A program made the translations under genes and the position numbers. Source: DATJIG01 sp050260515 (lineage in GTDB: Bacteria; Pseudomonadota; Alphaproteobacteria; SMXQ01). Taken from it: a stretch of 64,000 nucleotides of DNA. This document shows, piece by piece, positions 1 to 8,465 of this stretch. The notes below the pieces were generated by a model, which was not told where the DNA came from, did not search any database, and saw nothing but the letters and a program-made list of their open reading frames with translations. The stretch is taken from the NCBI GenBank assembly GCA_050260515.1, contig JBLNCI010000007.1, positions 106,609 to 170,608 on the forward strand. Reading direction: 5' to 3'. Position 1 is the stretch's first letter; each line of letters opens with the position of its first letter.

Positions 1-1
1 C

Positions 2-850
2 TGCATGGGGACGGCGGGTCCGAAGGAGATCAACCCCGCGACGGGCAAGCCCTACGGGGTGTCGTTCCCGGTCATCACCATCGGCGACATGGTGAAGGCG
101 CAGAAGTTGCTGATCGACCACCTCGGCATCGAACGGCTGTTCTGCGTGATCGGCGGCTCGATGGGCGGCATGCAGGTGCTCGATTGGGCCGTCCGCTACC
201 CTGAAAAAGTGTTCGCCGCGGTGCCGATCGCGTCCGCGCTCCGCTGCTCCGCGCAGAACATCGCGTTCCACGAGGTCGGCCGCCAGGCGATCATGAGCGA
301 TCTCGACTGGTGCGACGGCGACTATCTGGCGCAAGGGAAGCGGCCGGAGCGCGGGCTCGCGGTGGCACGCATGAGCGCGCACATCACGTATCTCTCGGAG
401 ACGGCGCTGCACCGCAAGTTCGGCCGCCGCCTCCAGGACCGGTCCAAGGTGTCTTTCGGCTTCGACGCCGACTTCCAGGTGGAGAGCTACCTGCGCCACC
501 AGGGCACGTCGTTCGTCGAACGCTTCGACGCGAACTCGTATCTCTACATCTCGCGCGCGATCGACTACTTCGACCTCGCCGCCGAGCACGGCGGGAACGC
601 CGCCGAGGCGTTCCGCGGCACGAAAACCCGGTTCTGCGTGGTCTCGTTCTCCAGCGACTGGATGTTCCCGACCTCCGAGAGCCGCGCCATCGTCCACACG
701 CTCAACGCCGTCGCCGCGAACGTCAGCTTCTGCGAGATCGAGACCGACCAGGGTCACGACTCGTTCCTGCTCGAGATCCCCGACTACCACAACGTGCTGA
801 CCGGGTTCCTCAACGGCGCCGCGGAGCATCGAGGGCTCGGCCGCGCATGA
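2..850 (+). CDS. metX: Homoserine O-acetyltransferase, 5' end missing
   Basis: The enzyme transfers an acyl group from acyl-CoA to L-homoserine, the committing step of methionine synthesis, in the cytoplasm. The reading frame is already open at the window edge, so the N-terminal part (roughly the first 90-100 residues of the family) lies outside. Counting from the first in-window Met at position 5, the alpha/beta-hydrolase nucleophile elbow GGSMGGMQ places the catalytic Ser at residue 52. The rest of the triad is Asp218 in SSDWMFPT and His251 in QGHDSFLLE. The stop codon overlaps the metW start as ATGA, showing translational coupling. Whether the acyl donor is acetyl- or succinyl-CoA cannot be decided by eye. 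Confidence 0.95.
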   Translation, partial: CMGTAGPKEINPATGKPYGVSFPVITIGDMVKAQKLLIDHLGIERLFCVIGGSMGGMQVLDWAVRYPEKVFAAVPIASALRCSAQNIAFHEVGRQAIMSDLDWCDGDYLAQGKRPERGLAVARMSAHITYLSETALHRKFGRRLQDRSKVSFGFDADFQVESYLRHQGTSFVERFDANSYLYISRAIDYFDLAAEHGGNAAEAFRGTKTRFCVVSFSSDWMFPTSESRAIVHTLNAVAANVSFCEIETDQGHDSFLLEIPDYHNVLTGFLNGAAEHRGLGRA

Positions 851-1479
851 ACGGAGCCCAGAACGGCGCCGCGGTCACCCGCGGCATCCGCCTCGACCTG
901 CAGAAGATCGCCGAGCTGGTGCAGCCCGGATCGCGCGTGCTCGACGTCGGCTGCGGCGACGGGGCACTGCTCTATCACCTCACCCACACCAAGCAGGTCG
1001 ACGGCCGCGGCATCGAGATCAGCCAGGACGGCGTCAATGCGTGCGTGCGCCAGGGCCTCGCGGTGATCCAGGGCGACGCCGAAACCGACCTCAAGGATTA
1101 TCCGGCCGAAGCCTTCGATTACGTGATCCTGAGCCAGACGCTGCAGGCGATGCGCGAGCCCCGGACGGTGCTGTCGCACATGCTGCGCATCGGCGAGCGG
1201 GCCATCGTGTCGTTCCCGAACTTCGGCTACTGGAAGCTGCGGCTCGAGCTGCTCGTCACCGGCCGCATGCCATCGTCGGCGGCGCTTCCGTATCGCTGGT
1301 ACGACACGCCCAACGTGCATCTGTGCACGATCCACGACTTCGTCGCGCTGTGCGAGGAGCTGGGCGTCAAGATCGAGCGCTGCTATACGCTCGGTGCCGC
1401 CGGGCGCATCCGCGAGACGTCGCCTAGGAGCTCCGCGGCGAATCTGTTCGGCGTCGAGGCGGTGTTCCTGCTGCGCTGA
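847..1479 (+). CDS. metW: Methionine biosynthesis protein MetW
   Basis: This is a 210-residue class I SAM-methyltransferase-fold protein that accompanies MetX in proteobacteria and is thought to support homoserine acylation. The start ATG overlaps the metX stop by four bases. Motif I (VLDVGCGDG) is at residues 31-39, followed by the acidic GIEIS motif II. The family-typical blocks SFPNFGYWKLR and LPYRWYDTPNVH are present. The length matches the family. Its last 56 bases are antisense to the 3' end of the convergent methyltransferase gene. Confidence 0.95.
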   Translation: MNGAQNGAAVTRGIRLDLQKIAELVQPGSRVLDVGCGDGALLYHLTHTKQVDGRGIEISQDGVNACVRQGLAVIQGDAETDLKDYPAEAFDYVILSQTLQAMREPRTVLSHMLRIGERAIVSFPNFGYWKLRLELLVTGRMPSSAALPYRWYDTPNVHLCTIHDFVALCEELGVKIERCYTLGAAGRIRETSPRSSAANLFGVEAVFLLR

Positions 1480-2227
1480 GCGCGGCGTCGCCGAGCGACC
1501 GGTTGTTGCCGGCGCCGCCGCCGGCCGTCACGTAGAGCGGCCGCTTCACCCGCTCCCGGACAACCGGGGCCGGCGCATAGATCTGCTTCGTCGCCTCGAT
1601 CATCACCACACCGCCGAAACGCTGAAACCAGCGGGTGCCCACGCGTTCCCACGCCGGTGCCGCGGCAACGTTGAGCCGGCGGAAGATCGGCGGCACGAAC
1701 AGGGCCATCGTGGTCGAGAGCGGCGTGAACATGTTGTCGCGCAACAGCCGCGAGAGCTGGGCCGCCGTGTACGGCTGCCCGTGACCGAATGGGGTCGCCT
1801 CGATCCGCGCCCAGATTCCCTGCCGGTTGGGCACGATGACGATCATCCGCCCACCATCGGCCAGGAGCCGCCATGCCTCGCGCAGGAGGGGCCGCAGCGC
1901 CTCGGTGCGCTCGACCGAGTGGACGAGGAGGACGCGATCGAAGCACACGTCGGGCAGCGGCAGCTCGGCTTCGTCGGCCAGCACCGCGAGGTTGGGCCCG
2001 GTCGCGGGCCAGCGCAGCACGCCGTGGGTCGCCGGCATCACCGCGACGACCCGCTCCGCCTCTTCCTGGAACAGGCGGAGATACGGCGTCGCGTACCCGA
2101 TTCCGACGATGCGCTCGCGCTTGCAGTCGGGCCAGATCGCCCGGAGGTGCTTGCGCAGGATTCGCCCGGTCATGTGGCCGAGCGAGGTGCCGTAGAAGTC
2201 CCGTATGTCGACGACATCGGTGCCCAT
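1424..2227 (-). CDS. SAM-dependent methyltransferase-like protein
   Basis: A protein of about 267 residues with a degenerate class I methyltransferase fold. There is a GIGYATPYL stretch where motif I is expected, followed by PLPDVCFDRVLLVHSVE and a post-motif region ending in DGGRMIVIVPNRQG. I chose the Met of MGTDVVDIRDFY over an upstream in-frame ATG because that is where similarity to such proteins would begin. The gene is divergent from gloB, a common alphaproteobacterial arrangement, and converges with metW with a 56-base antisense overlap. The glycine-rich SAM loop is poorer than in MetW, so catalysis is not certain. The substrate is unknown. Confidence 0.8.
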   Translation of the reverse strand: MGTDVVDIRDFYGTSLGHMTGRILRKHLRAIWPDCKRERIVGIGYATPYLRLFQEEAERVVAVMPATHGVLRWPATGPNLAVLADEAELPLPDVCFDRVLLVHSVERTEALRPLLREAWRLLADGGRMIVIVPNRQGIWARIEATPFGHGQPYTAAQLSRLLRDNMFTPLSTTMALFVPPIFRRLNVAAAPAWERVGTRWFQRFGGVVMIEATKQIYAPAPVVRERVKRPLYVTAGGGAGNNRSLGDAALSAAGTPPRRRTDSPRSS

Positions 2228-2310
2228 GGGCAAAGGGTAGCACACCCGGCCGCGGCGGCGGTGCGTGCCGCGTGTGGCGAACCCGAGGCGCCCGGTGCTA
2301 TGAGTCGCTC

Positions 2311-3081
2311 ATGCCGCTCACCGTGCATCGCATCCCCGCCCTGAAGGACAACTATCTCTGGCTCGCCGTCGAGCCCGAGGCGGCCGCGGTCGCCATCGTC
2401 GATCCGGCCGAGGCGGCGCCCGTGCGCGAGGCGCTCGACGGGCTCGGGCTGCGGCTGACCCACATCCTCAACACCCACCACCACCGCGATCACACCGGCG
2501 CCAACCTCGAACTCAAGGACGAGTTCGGCCTTACCGTCATCGGCCCGCGTGCCGATCGCGATCGCATCCCGGGCATCGACATCGCGGTCGGCGACGGCGA
2601 TCGGATCCGTCTCGGACGCTGCGAGGCGCAGGTGTTCGACGTCCCGGGGCACACGCGCGGGCACATCGCCTACTGGTTCGCCGATTCGGACGCGCTGTTC
2701 TGCGGCGACACGCTGTTCGCGCTCGGCTGCGGGCGCCTGTTCGAGGGAACGCCGCAGCAGATGTGGTCGTCGCTGTCCAAGTTCCGCGCCCTGCCGGATT
2801 CCACCCGCGTCTATTGTGCGCACGAGTACACGCTGTCGAACGCCCGCTTCGCGCTCACCGTCGACGGCGGCAACGCCGCCTTGCAGGCGCGCGCCGCGGC
2901 GGTCGCGAAGGCGCGAGAGGCGAACCAGCCGACCGTGCCCTCGACGCTCGGCGAGGAGCGCGCGACGAATCCGTTCCTGCGCGCCGACCGTCCCGAGCTC
3001 GCCTCCGCGGTGGGACTGTCGGGGGCCGATCCGGCGACCGTCTTCGGCGCGATCCGCGCCCGCAAGGATTCGTTCGCCTGA
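2311..3081 (+). CDS. gloB: Hydroxyacylglutathione hydrolase (glyoxalase II)
   Basis: A 256-residue metallo-beta-lactamase-fold hydrolase that splits S-lactoylglutathione into D-lactate and glutathione, the last step of methylglyoxal detoxification. The metal-binding THHHRDH motif is at residues 55-61. Further ligand positions are in VPGHTRGH, CGDTLF and CAHEYT. The C-terminal glutathione-binding domain contains the conserved NARFA and NPFLR segments. The Met at 2311 fits the family N-terminus (MPLTVHRIPALKDNY). A glutathione transferase follows directly, giving a small glutathione-dependent detoxification pair. Confidence 0.95.
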   Translation: MPLTVHRIPALKDNYLWLAVEPEAAAVAIVDPAEAAPVREALDGLGLRLTHILNTHHHRDHTGANLELKDEFGLTVIGPRADRDRIPGIDIAVGDGDRIRLGRCEAQVFDVPGHTRGHIAYWFADSDALFCGDTLFALGCGRLFEGTPQQMWSSLSKFRALPDSTRVYCAHEYTLSNARFALTVDGGNAALQARAAAVAKAREANQPTVPSTLGEERATNPFLRADRPELASAVGLSGADPATVFGAIRARKDSFA

Positions 3082-3137
3082 ACGCCCGCTTCGCCTATCC
3101 TCATCCATAAGCCACAGGCCAATCCGGGGAGATCACC

Positions 3138-3731
3138 GTGAAGCTCTACAATACGCCCACGTCGCCGTACGGTCGCAAGGTGCTGATCACTTCCATCGAG
3201 AAGGGCCTCGACAAGAAGATGGAGGTGCTGCCGGCACGGACGCCGGAGGCCGAGCTCCACAAGAAGAACCCGCTCGACAAGCTCCCGGTGCTCGTCACCG
3301 ACGAGGGCGAGGTGATCATCGAGTCGTCGCTGATCTGCGAATACCTCGACGAGATCGGCAGCGGCGCCAAGCTGATCCCCGACGAGAAGCGCATGCGCCG
3401 CCGCATCATCCAGGCCCAGGCGGTCGCTCAGGGCGTGCTCGATGCCGTCGTGCTGCTGCGCATGGAGGACCGACGCACCCCCGAGCTGCGGTCGAAGGAA
3501 TGGATCGAGCGCCAGCAGAAGAAGGTCGATCGCGGCGTGCCGTTCCTCGAGGGTCTCCTGCAGAACATCGGCGCGGGGCCGACTCTCGCCCACATCACGT
3601 TCGCGTGCTGCCTGTGGTTCATGGAGAAGCACGGCATCGGCGCGGGCTGGCGCACGACCGCGCCGCGGCTCGCCGCCTGGTACGACGAGTTCAAGAAGCG
3701 CCCGTCGTTCGCCGCCACCGAGCCCGCGTGA
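3138..3731 (+). CDS. Glutathione S-transferase family protein
   Basis: A 197-residue cytosolic GST. The thioredoxin-like N-terminal domain opens with MKLYNTPTSPYGRKV and has the cis-Pro segment KLPVLVTDEG and the glutathione-contacting IIESSLICEYLDE. A helical C-terminal domain follows. A GGGGAG-like ribosome-binding site precedes the ATG. The gene lies 56 bases downstream of gloB and may be co-transcribed. The substrate is unknown. It converges with the GT41 gene with 30 bases between them. Confidence 0.9.
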   Translation: MKLYNTPTSPYGRKVLITSIEKGLDKKMEVLPARTPEAELHKKNPLDKLPVLVTDEGEVIIESSLICEYLDEIGSGAKLIPDEKRMRRRIIQAQAVAQGVLDAVVLLRMEDRRTPELRSKEWIERQQKKVDRGVPFLEGLLQNIGAGPTLAHITFACCLWFMEKHGIGAGWRTTAPRLAAWYDEFKKRPSFAATEPA

Positions 3732-3761
3732 CCCGGCGGCGCTGGGCTTCAAACCGGAGCT

Positions 3762-5543
3762 TCAGCGCGCATCGAGGAAGCGTCGCCACATCTCACGGTA
3801 GGCGGCCTCGAGCCCGCGCGTGAACCGCGCCCCGTCGAGCAACGTCGTCGCCGCAAGCCGTGCGCGCATGCCGCCGCGCAATTCCTGGAGTCGAGCCCGG
3901 TCGCCCGCCAGCCGTTCAGCGATACGCACGAATTCGTCCGCGGTGCCCGCGACCAGATCGCCGAGGCCGGCGCGCGCGAGCAAGCTCGCTCCCACCCGCG
4001 CGGAATGACGGTCACCGCGCAGGGTCACGACCGGACATCCCATCCACAGCGCCTCCATCGTCGTCGTCGTGCCGTTGTAGGGAAACGGATCGAGCGCGAT
4101 GTCGACGCCGCCATACGTCGCAAGATGGCTGGCTGGGTCCGGCACGAAACCGATCAGGTCGAGACGGTCCGCGCCGACCCCGTGCCGCGCGAAGGCGTTC
4201 GCGATGCGCTGGCGCACGGCTGGATCGTCGAGCGCCTCCGCCTTGAGAAGCAGCCGCGATCCCGGGACGGTGAGTAGCACCCGCGACCACAGCGCGATCG
4301 TATCGGACGAGATCTTCGCCAGCACATTGAACGAGGCGAACGTGACCGGGCCCGCCGACGGCTGCGTCGTGATCGCCGGAGCGTCGTCGGGCGGCCGATA
4401 GCAGAGGAACCCTTCGGGCAGGCGGAACAACGCTTCCGGCCCGCGGTCCTCGGTGCCCGCCGGATCAGCGACGGCGTCGGTGAGCCGCCAGTCAATCGTC
4501 GGCAGGCCGGTGATGCCGGGATAGCCGATCCAGCTCACCTGGATTGGCGCGGGCGTGCGCGCGAGCACCGGGAGACGGTTCCCCGACGTGTGACCCGACA
4601 GGTCGACGAGGATGTCGATGCGGTCGTCCTCGATCATCCGCGCGACGACGTCATCCCCGACACGATGGATGTTGCGCCAGCGATGGGCCGTCGTGCGGAT
4701 GCGGTCCGTGACGGCGTCGGGGCGGCGCACGTCCGCGTAGCACGTCACCTCCACCGCACCGCGATCATGGGCCGCGATCACCGGCTCGATGAAGTACGCG
4801 ACCGAATGCCGGCGGAAATCCGCCGAGATGTACCCGATCCTGAGGCGGCGGTCGGCGTCACGGGTGTTGAGGAATGGGGCCGTCCGCCTCGGCACCATTG
4901 CGATGGCGCTCCGCCCCCAGGCCCGGTGGGCCTCGTCGATCTCGGCGGCGGATACCCGCGGGTCGTAATGCATCACCATGAGCGCATTCGACGCCGCCGA
5001 CGGATCCGCCGGGTCGAGCCGCAGCGCGGCACGATAGTGCGCCGCCGCCTCGTCGACCTCGCCGAGCGCGAGCAGCGCGTTGCCGATTCCGTTCTCGGCG
5101 GGCGCGTAGCCCGGATCGGCCGCCAGCGCGTTCCCGAACAGCGCCAGCGCGTCGCGAGGACGGCGCTCGGCCATCGCCAGCGTCCCGAGTGCCTGCCACG
5201 CGATCGGGTAGTCCGGCCGCACCTCGGTCGCGCGGCGGTAGGCCGCAGCGGCGCCGGAGCGATCGCCAGTTTCGTCGAGCGCGTTGCCGAGATTGTTGTG
5301 GTACGCCGGATTGTGCGGAAAGCGCTCGATCGCGCGGCGGATCAGCGCGATCCCCTCCATGCTTCGGCCCTGGAAATGAAGCGCGATCCCGAGGAGGTGC
5401 AGCGCATCGGGGTGATCGGGGATCAACGCGAGCACTCGACGGAACGCCGCCTCGGCATCGGCGCCGCGCCCCTCGCGATGCGCGGCGATGCCCGACTCGA
5501 AGGCGGCGCGGACCTCCGCTTCGAGGTTCGGGGACGGGGTCAT
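3762..5543 (-). CDS. TPR-repeat glycosyltransferase, GT41 (SPINDLY/OGT-like)
   Basis: A 593-residue protein. Roughly residues 14-185 are about five tetratricopeptide repeats. Residues 233-590 are a GT41 catalytic region of the O-GlcNAc transferase type. Visible family motifs are RIGYISADFRRHS (with the OGT-equivalent His246), DLSGHTSGNRLPV, the FASFNVLAKIS segment with its Lys, LLLKAEAL, and the nucleotide-sugar block LDPFPYNGTTTTMEALWMG. There is no signal peptide, so it is probably cytosolic. In bacteria such enzymes glycosylate proteins or build surface glycans, and it sits beside glycan genes here. Acceptor and donor sugar cannot be read from sequence. Confidence 0.93.
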   Translation of the reverse strand: MTPSPNLEAEVRAAFESGIAAHREGRGADAEAAFRRVLALIPDHPDALHLLGIALHFQGRSMEGIALIRRAIERFPHNPAYHNNLGNALDETGDRSGAAAAYRRATEVRPDYPIAWQALGTLAMAERRPRDALALFGNALAADPGYAPAENGIGNALLALGEVDEAAAHYRAALRLDPADPSAASNALMVMHYDPRVSAAEIDEAHRAWGRSAIAMVPRRTAPFLNTRDADRRLRIGYISADFRRHSVAYFIEPVIAAHDRGAVEVTCYADVRRPDAVTDRIRTTAHRWRNIHRVGDDVVARMIEDDRIDILVDLSGHTSGNRLPVLARTPAPIQVSWIGYPGITGLPTIDWRLTDAVADPAGTEDRGPEALFRLPEGFLCYRPPDDAPAITTQPSAGPVTFASFNVLAKISSDTIALWSRVLLTVPGSRLLLKAEALDDPAVRQRIANAFARHGVGADRLDLIGFVPDPASHLATYGGVDIALDPFPYNGTTTTMEALWMGCPVVTLRGDRHSARVGASLLARAGLGDLVAGTADEFVRIAERLAGDRARLQELRGGMRARLAATTLLDGARFTRGLEAAYREMWRRFLDAR

Positions 5544-5807
5544 GGGGCCGGAAGCGAACTGCTCGTTGTCGTCGACATGAACTCGGCGGCGGGCGCGGCG
5601 TTCACATTTCCGCGCACTCTATCATCGGCGCAACGGCAACCGAAGCCCGCGTCGCAGCCACTCACTGAGATGGCATGGCGATCTCGGAAGTTAAGGTTAA
5701 CAGCGATTTGCCGGTGAATGAGGATGCGCGTCTGCCTTGCCGAAATCGGACTCGACTCCGCGGGGCGAATGTTCAAAGTTTCGTAAAATTTTAGGCTTTA
5801 GAAGAAC
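5544..5807. promoter_or_regulatory. AT-richer divergent promoter region
   Basis: This is one of the least G+C-rich stretches of the window, lying between the GT41 gene (minus) and a small plus-strand gene. It holds TTAAGGTTAA near 5690 and a perfect 10-base palindrome TAAAATTTTA at 5784-5793. I see no ORF of its own and no convincing sigma-70 box pair. It probably contains both promoters. Confidence 0.4.
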
Positions 5808-6260
5808 ATGTCCCCGCGTGAGGGGACGAGCGGGGCATCGTTGGCATCTTCATCGATCATGATCGTCGTACCGGCGCCGGAGCGGGCCGCCTACGGGGCG
5901 CCGCGCGCCGCCGAGACTCGCACGCGGCACGACGACCTCAAGACCGCGGCCGCCAACGCGGTGCGGCCGTCGTCCGACCGCCCCGGCGAGACCGCGGCCA
6001 GTTCGCGGAAAGCGACCGGCCATCCGTTCGAGACGGGCGATGGCTCGCCGCGGATCGTCCTCGCCGAGCCCAAGAGCACGCTTCCGTTCCTCGCCCAAGT
6101 CCTCGCGCAGCAGGGCAGCGCCGACAGCCATGGCGCGGACGTGGATAGCCCCGATGCCCCGCCATCGGTACGTATAACCGCGCTGCGCGCCTACGGCGCC
6201 GCCCGTGAGTCGACCGTCGAGTTCCTGTCGCCGACGCCGTTCTACGACGTCCGGATCTGA
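5808..6260 (+). CDS. Small hypothetical protein
   Basis: A polar protein of 150 residues, largely disordered in its first 85 residues (many Ala, Arg, Thr, Ser). It then has a short helix-like segment LPFLAQVLAQQ and, near the C-terminus, ITALRAYGAARES. Small alphaproteobacterial proteins of unknown function with a FLAQ-type segment exist, but I am not sure of kinship. There is no signal peptide or membrane segment. A small hairpin (TCCCC / GGGGA, 5811-5826) sits directly on the start codon. Met18 (position 5859) is an alternative start. The 3' end overlaps the convergent O-antigen ligase gene by 19 bases. Confidence 0.5.
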   Translation: MSPREGTSGASLASSSIMIVVPAPERAAYGAPRAAETRTRHDDLKTAAANAVRPSSDRPGETAASSRKATGHPFETGDGSPRIVLAEPKSTLPFLAQVLAQQGSADSHGADVDSPDAPPSVRITALRAYGAARESTVEFLSPTPFYDVRI

Positions 6261-7486
6261 CGCGAATCGGCGGCTACGGACCCGAGCAGGGCGCCCGTAA
6301 GCCACAGCGTCGACAGCCACCACGACTGCCAGAAGCCGTAGCCGAGCAAGGAGATGGTCAGCGCCGCGACGGCGTACGCAGTCGCGGTCGACAATCCGTC
6401 GCGTGAGCGCAGGGCGGCAACCCGGAGCAGCAGGGCGGCGACGGCGGCAAGGCCGAGGACGGCCCCGACGGCGCCGAGTTCGACCCACCATTGCAGGAAG
6501 GCGTTGTGCGGGTGGAGCGGCAGCGCCTCGGCGTTATCCGGGACCACCGCGCGCGACAGGGTGTCGGTCAGCTTCGTGTGACCGCCGGGGAGTTCCCGCG
6601 ACGCGTCCATGCCCCACCCGAGAAGCGGACGCTCGGCGACGCGCTCCGACGCGAAGCGCCAGATCAGGAGCCGGTGGAGCCCGGAGAATTTGATCCACGG
6701 CGCGCGGTCGCTCAGGGCCACCACGGACTCGTTGGTGGGCAGGAGATGCGGCATCGCGACCGGCAGCACGAGCCCGAACGCCATGGCGCCGATCAGCACC
6801 AGGCGCGGGACGACTCGCGGCGCCGCGATGGCAGTCAGCGCCGCGACGCCACCGGCGGCGAAGGCGAGCCGGTTCGCGCTGCTCGGGATGATGATGAGCG
6901 CGACCACCGTCGCCACGGCCAGGACGGCGAGAAAGCCGATCCGGCGCGCGCGCAAGAGCCCGAGCGCGATCGGCCAGAACAGGAGGCCGATCACCGTCGT
7001 GCCGCGGTCGAAGCGCTCGAGATAGATCAGCCGGTCCGGCGAGGCGCCGATCGCGAAGCGCAGGACCGGCAGGCCGAGGGCCATATCGATCGCCAGCGCC
7101 GCGACCGTGATCGCGATGCTGATTGCCGTCCAATGGACGATCCGATCGCGGTGCGGCGGCTCAAGACTAGCGACAGCGCCGACCGCGAGCAGCCCGGAGA
7201 TGCTCAACGTGAGGAAACGCACACCTTCGAGCAGGCTGTGCGTCGGCAGGATCGACCACGTCGCCGATGCGATGCCCAGCAGGGCAACGGCGGTGAGCGC
7301 GGCGGCAACGACGCCCTGCCCCCGAATCCACCCCCACACCTGGCCCGGACGGAGCGCGACGAGACCGAGGGCGCCGACGGCCAGCAACGGCGCGATGCCG
7401 AGGGCGGCATAGACGCCGATCGGCGGCATCAGCACGAAAATGAAGAGCAGCCAGAGGTCGAGCCCCCGGCGCGCCGGCGGCATCAT
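6242..7486 (-). CDS. O-antigen ligase/polymerase-like membrane protein
   Basis: An integral membrane protein of about 414 residues with roughly ten to twelve hydrophobic segments. It has a Wzy/WaaL-type signature in its second half: GLHRLLIWRFASERVAERPLLGWG, then a periplasmic loop ending in LHPHNAFLQWWVELG with the conserved His of ligases. Such proteins polymerise or ligate undecaprenyl-linked glycans at the periplasmic face. The start ATG overlaps the stop of the upstream methyltransferase gene by four bases, so an in-frame extension further upstream is not used. Ligase versus polymerase cannot be decided from sequence alone. Confidence 0.85.
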   Translation of the reverse strand: MMPPARRGLDLWLLFIFVLMPPIGVYAALGIAPLLAVGALGLVALRPGQVWGWIRGQGVVAAALTAVALLGIASATWSILPTHSLLEGVRFLTLSISGLLAVGAVASLEPPHRDRIVHWTAISIAITVAALAIDMALGLPVLRFAIGASPDRLIYLERFDRGTTVIGLLFWPIALGLLRARRIGFLAVLAVATVVALIIIPSSANRLAFAAGGVAALTAIAAPRVVPRLVLIGAMAFGLVLPVAMPHLLPTNESVVALSDRAPWIKFSGLHRLLIWRFASERVAERPLLGWGMDASRELPGGHTKLTDTLSRAVVPDNAEALPLHPHNAFLQWWVELGAVGAVLGLAAVAALLLRVAALRSRDGLSTATAYAVAALTISLLGYGFWQSWWLSTLWLTGALLGSVAADSRQIRTS

Positions 7487-8334
7487 CGCCCTACCGCGCG
7501 GCGGCCGACCGCACACCAGTACGGCACGCGGTCGGAGAAGCGGATATCGACCAGTCCGGCGGCGGCCATCATCGCGGCGATCTGGGTCCGCGTGAAACGC
7601 TGCTCGAGACGGGTGCCGAAGCGGTCGAGCGCGTCCGTCCGCATGCTGTAAAAACTGCGACGGCGGTAGGCGCTGAGCGGAAACGCATCGACCCCGAGCC
7701 CGAGCGCCTCCAGCACCCCCGCCAGCCGCGCGAGCGGCCAGTAGACGGTGAGCGCAAGCAGGTCGGTGATTCGCGATTTGATGCCGAACGGCAGCGGCGC
7801 CAGCACGCGACGCACGGAGTCGCTCGCGCGCCACAGCAGGCGGAACCACGCCGGACGGTTATCGAAGGCGTAATAGAGATAGACCAGGAAAGGCGCGCCG
7901 GGCTTGAGCTTGGCGACGCACGCGGCGAGGCCGCCGGCGGTGTCGGGCATGTGGTGCAGCACGCCCAGGCTGTAGCCGAAGTCCATGCTGCCGTCGGCGA
8001 ACGGCATGGCGTCGATCGAGGCGTGATGCAACGTCACGTTCGGCGCCGATGCGAGCCGCCAACGCGCGACCCCCAACGCCTCCTGTGCCGCGTCGACGCA
8101 GTGCAGATGGCCGACGCGCGGCGCGACCATCGCGGCCCACCGGCCGGTGCCGCAACCGGCGTCGAACCCCACTGCTCCGGCCGGCAGCTCGCCCCATGGG
8201 AAGACCGCGAAATATCCGTCGAACATCGCGTGCATCTCGTCGGGCGAGGTGCCGCTCTGATCGAACCGCGCCCATTCCCGACCGAAATCGTCGACCGTTC
8301 GCTTATCGAGATTCTCGGGGAGCGGATTGTGCAC
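7483..8334 (-). CDS. Class I SAM-dependent methyltransferase
   Basis: A 283-residue protein. Motif I is FDAGCGTGRWA, followed by VDAAQEAL, the SLGVLHHMPD motif IV region and LKPGAPFLVYLYY. The N-terminal part resembles methyltransferases of glycan clusters (DDFGREWARFDQSG). A basic and aromatic insertion (about residues 160-240) may contact a lipid-linked or bulky substrate. The gene is co-directional and overlapping with the O-antigen ligase-like gene and divergent from the GT4 gene at 8466, so sugar O-methylation during glycan assembly is a reasonable inference. Confidence 0.88.
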   Translation of the reverse strand: MHNPLPENLDKRTVDDFGREWARFDQSGTSPDEMHAMFDGYFAVFPWGELPAGAVGFDAGCGTGRWAAMVAPRVGHLHCVDAAQEALGVARWRLASAPNVTLHHASIDAMPFADGSMDFGYSLGVLHHMPDTAGGLAACVAKLKPGAPFLVYLYYAFDNRPAWFRLLWRASDSVRRVLAPLPFGIKSRITDLLALTVYWPLARLAGVLEALGLGVDAFPLSAYRRRSFYSMRTDALDRFGTRLEQRFTRTQIAAMMAAAGLVDIRFSDRVPYWCAVGRRAVGR

Positions 8335-8465
8335 GGGGATCCCTGCAAAGGGCGGATCGGGCCGCTTTTAGCATGCGCGGCAAGCGAATAAAAGCGACGC
8401 ACGGTGTTCGACCGGATCGCGGTTTTCTGGCAATTTAGCGCCGTGTCCGAGCCGTTCCGTCCGTC

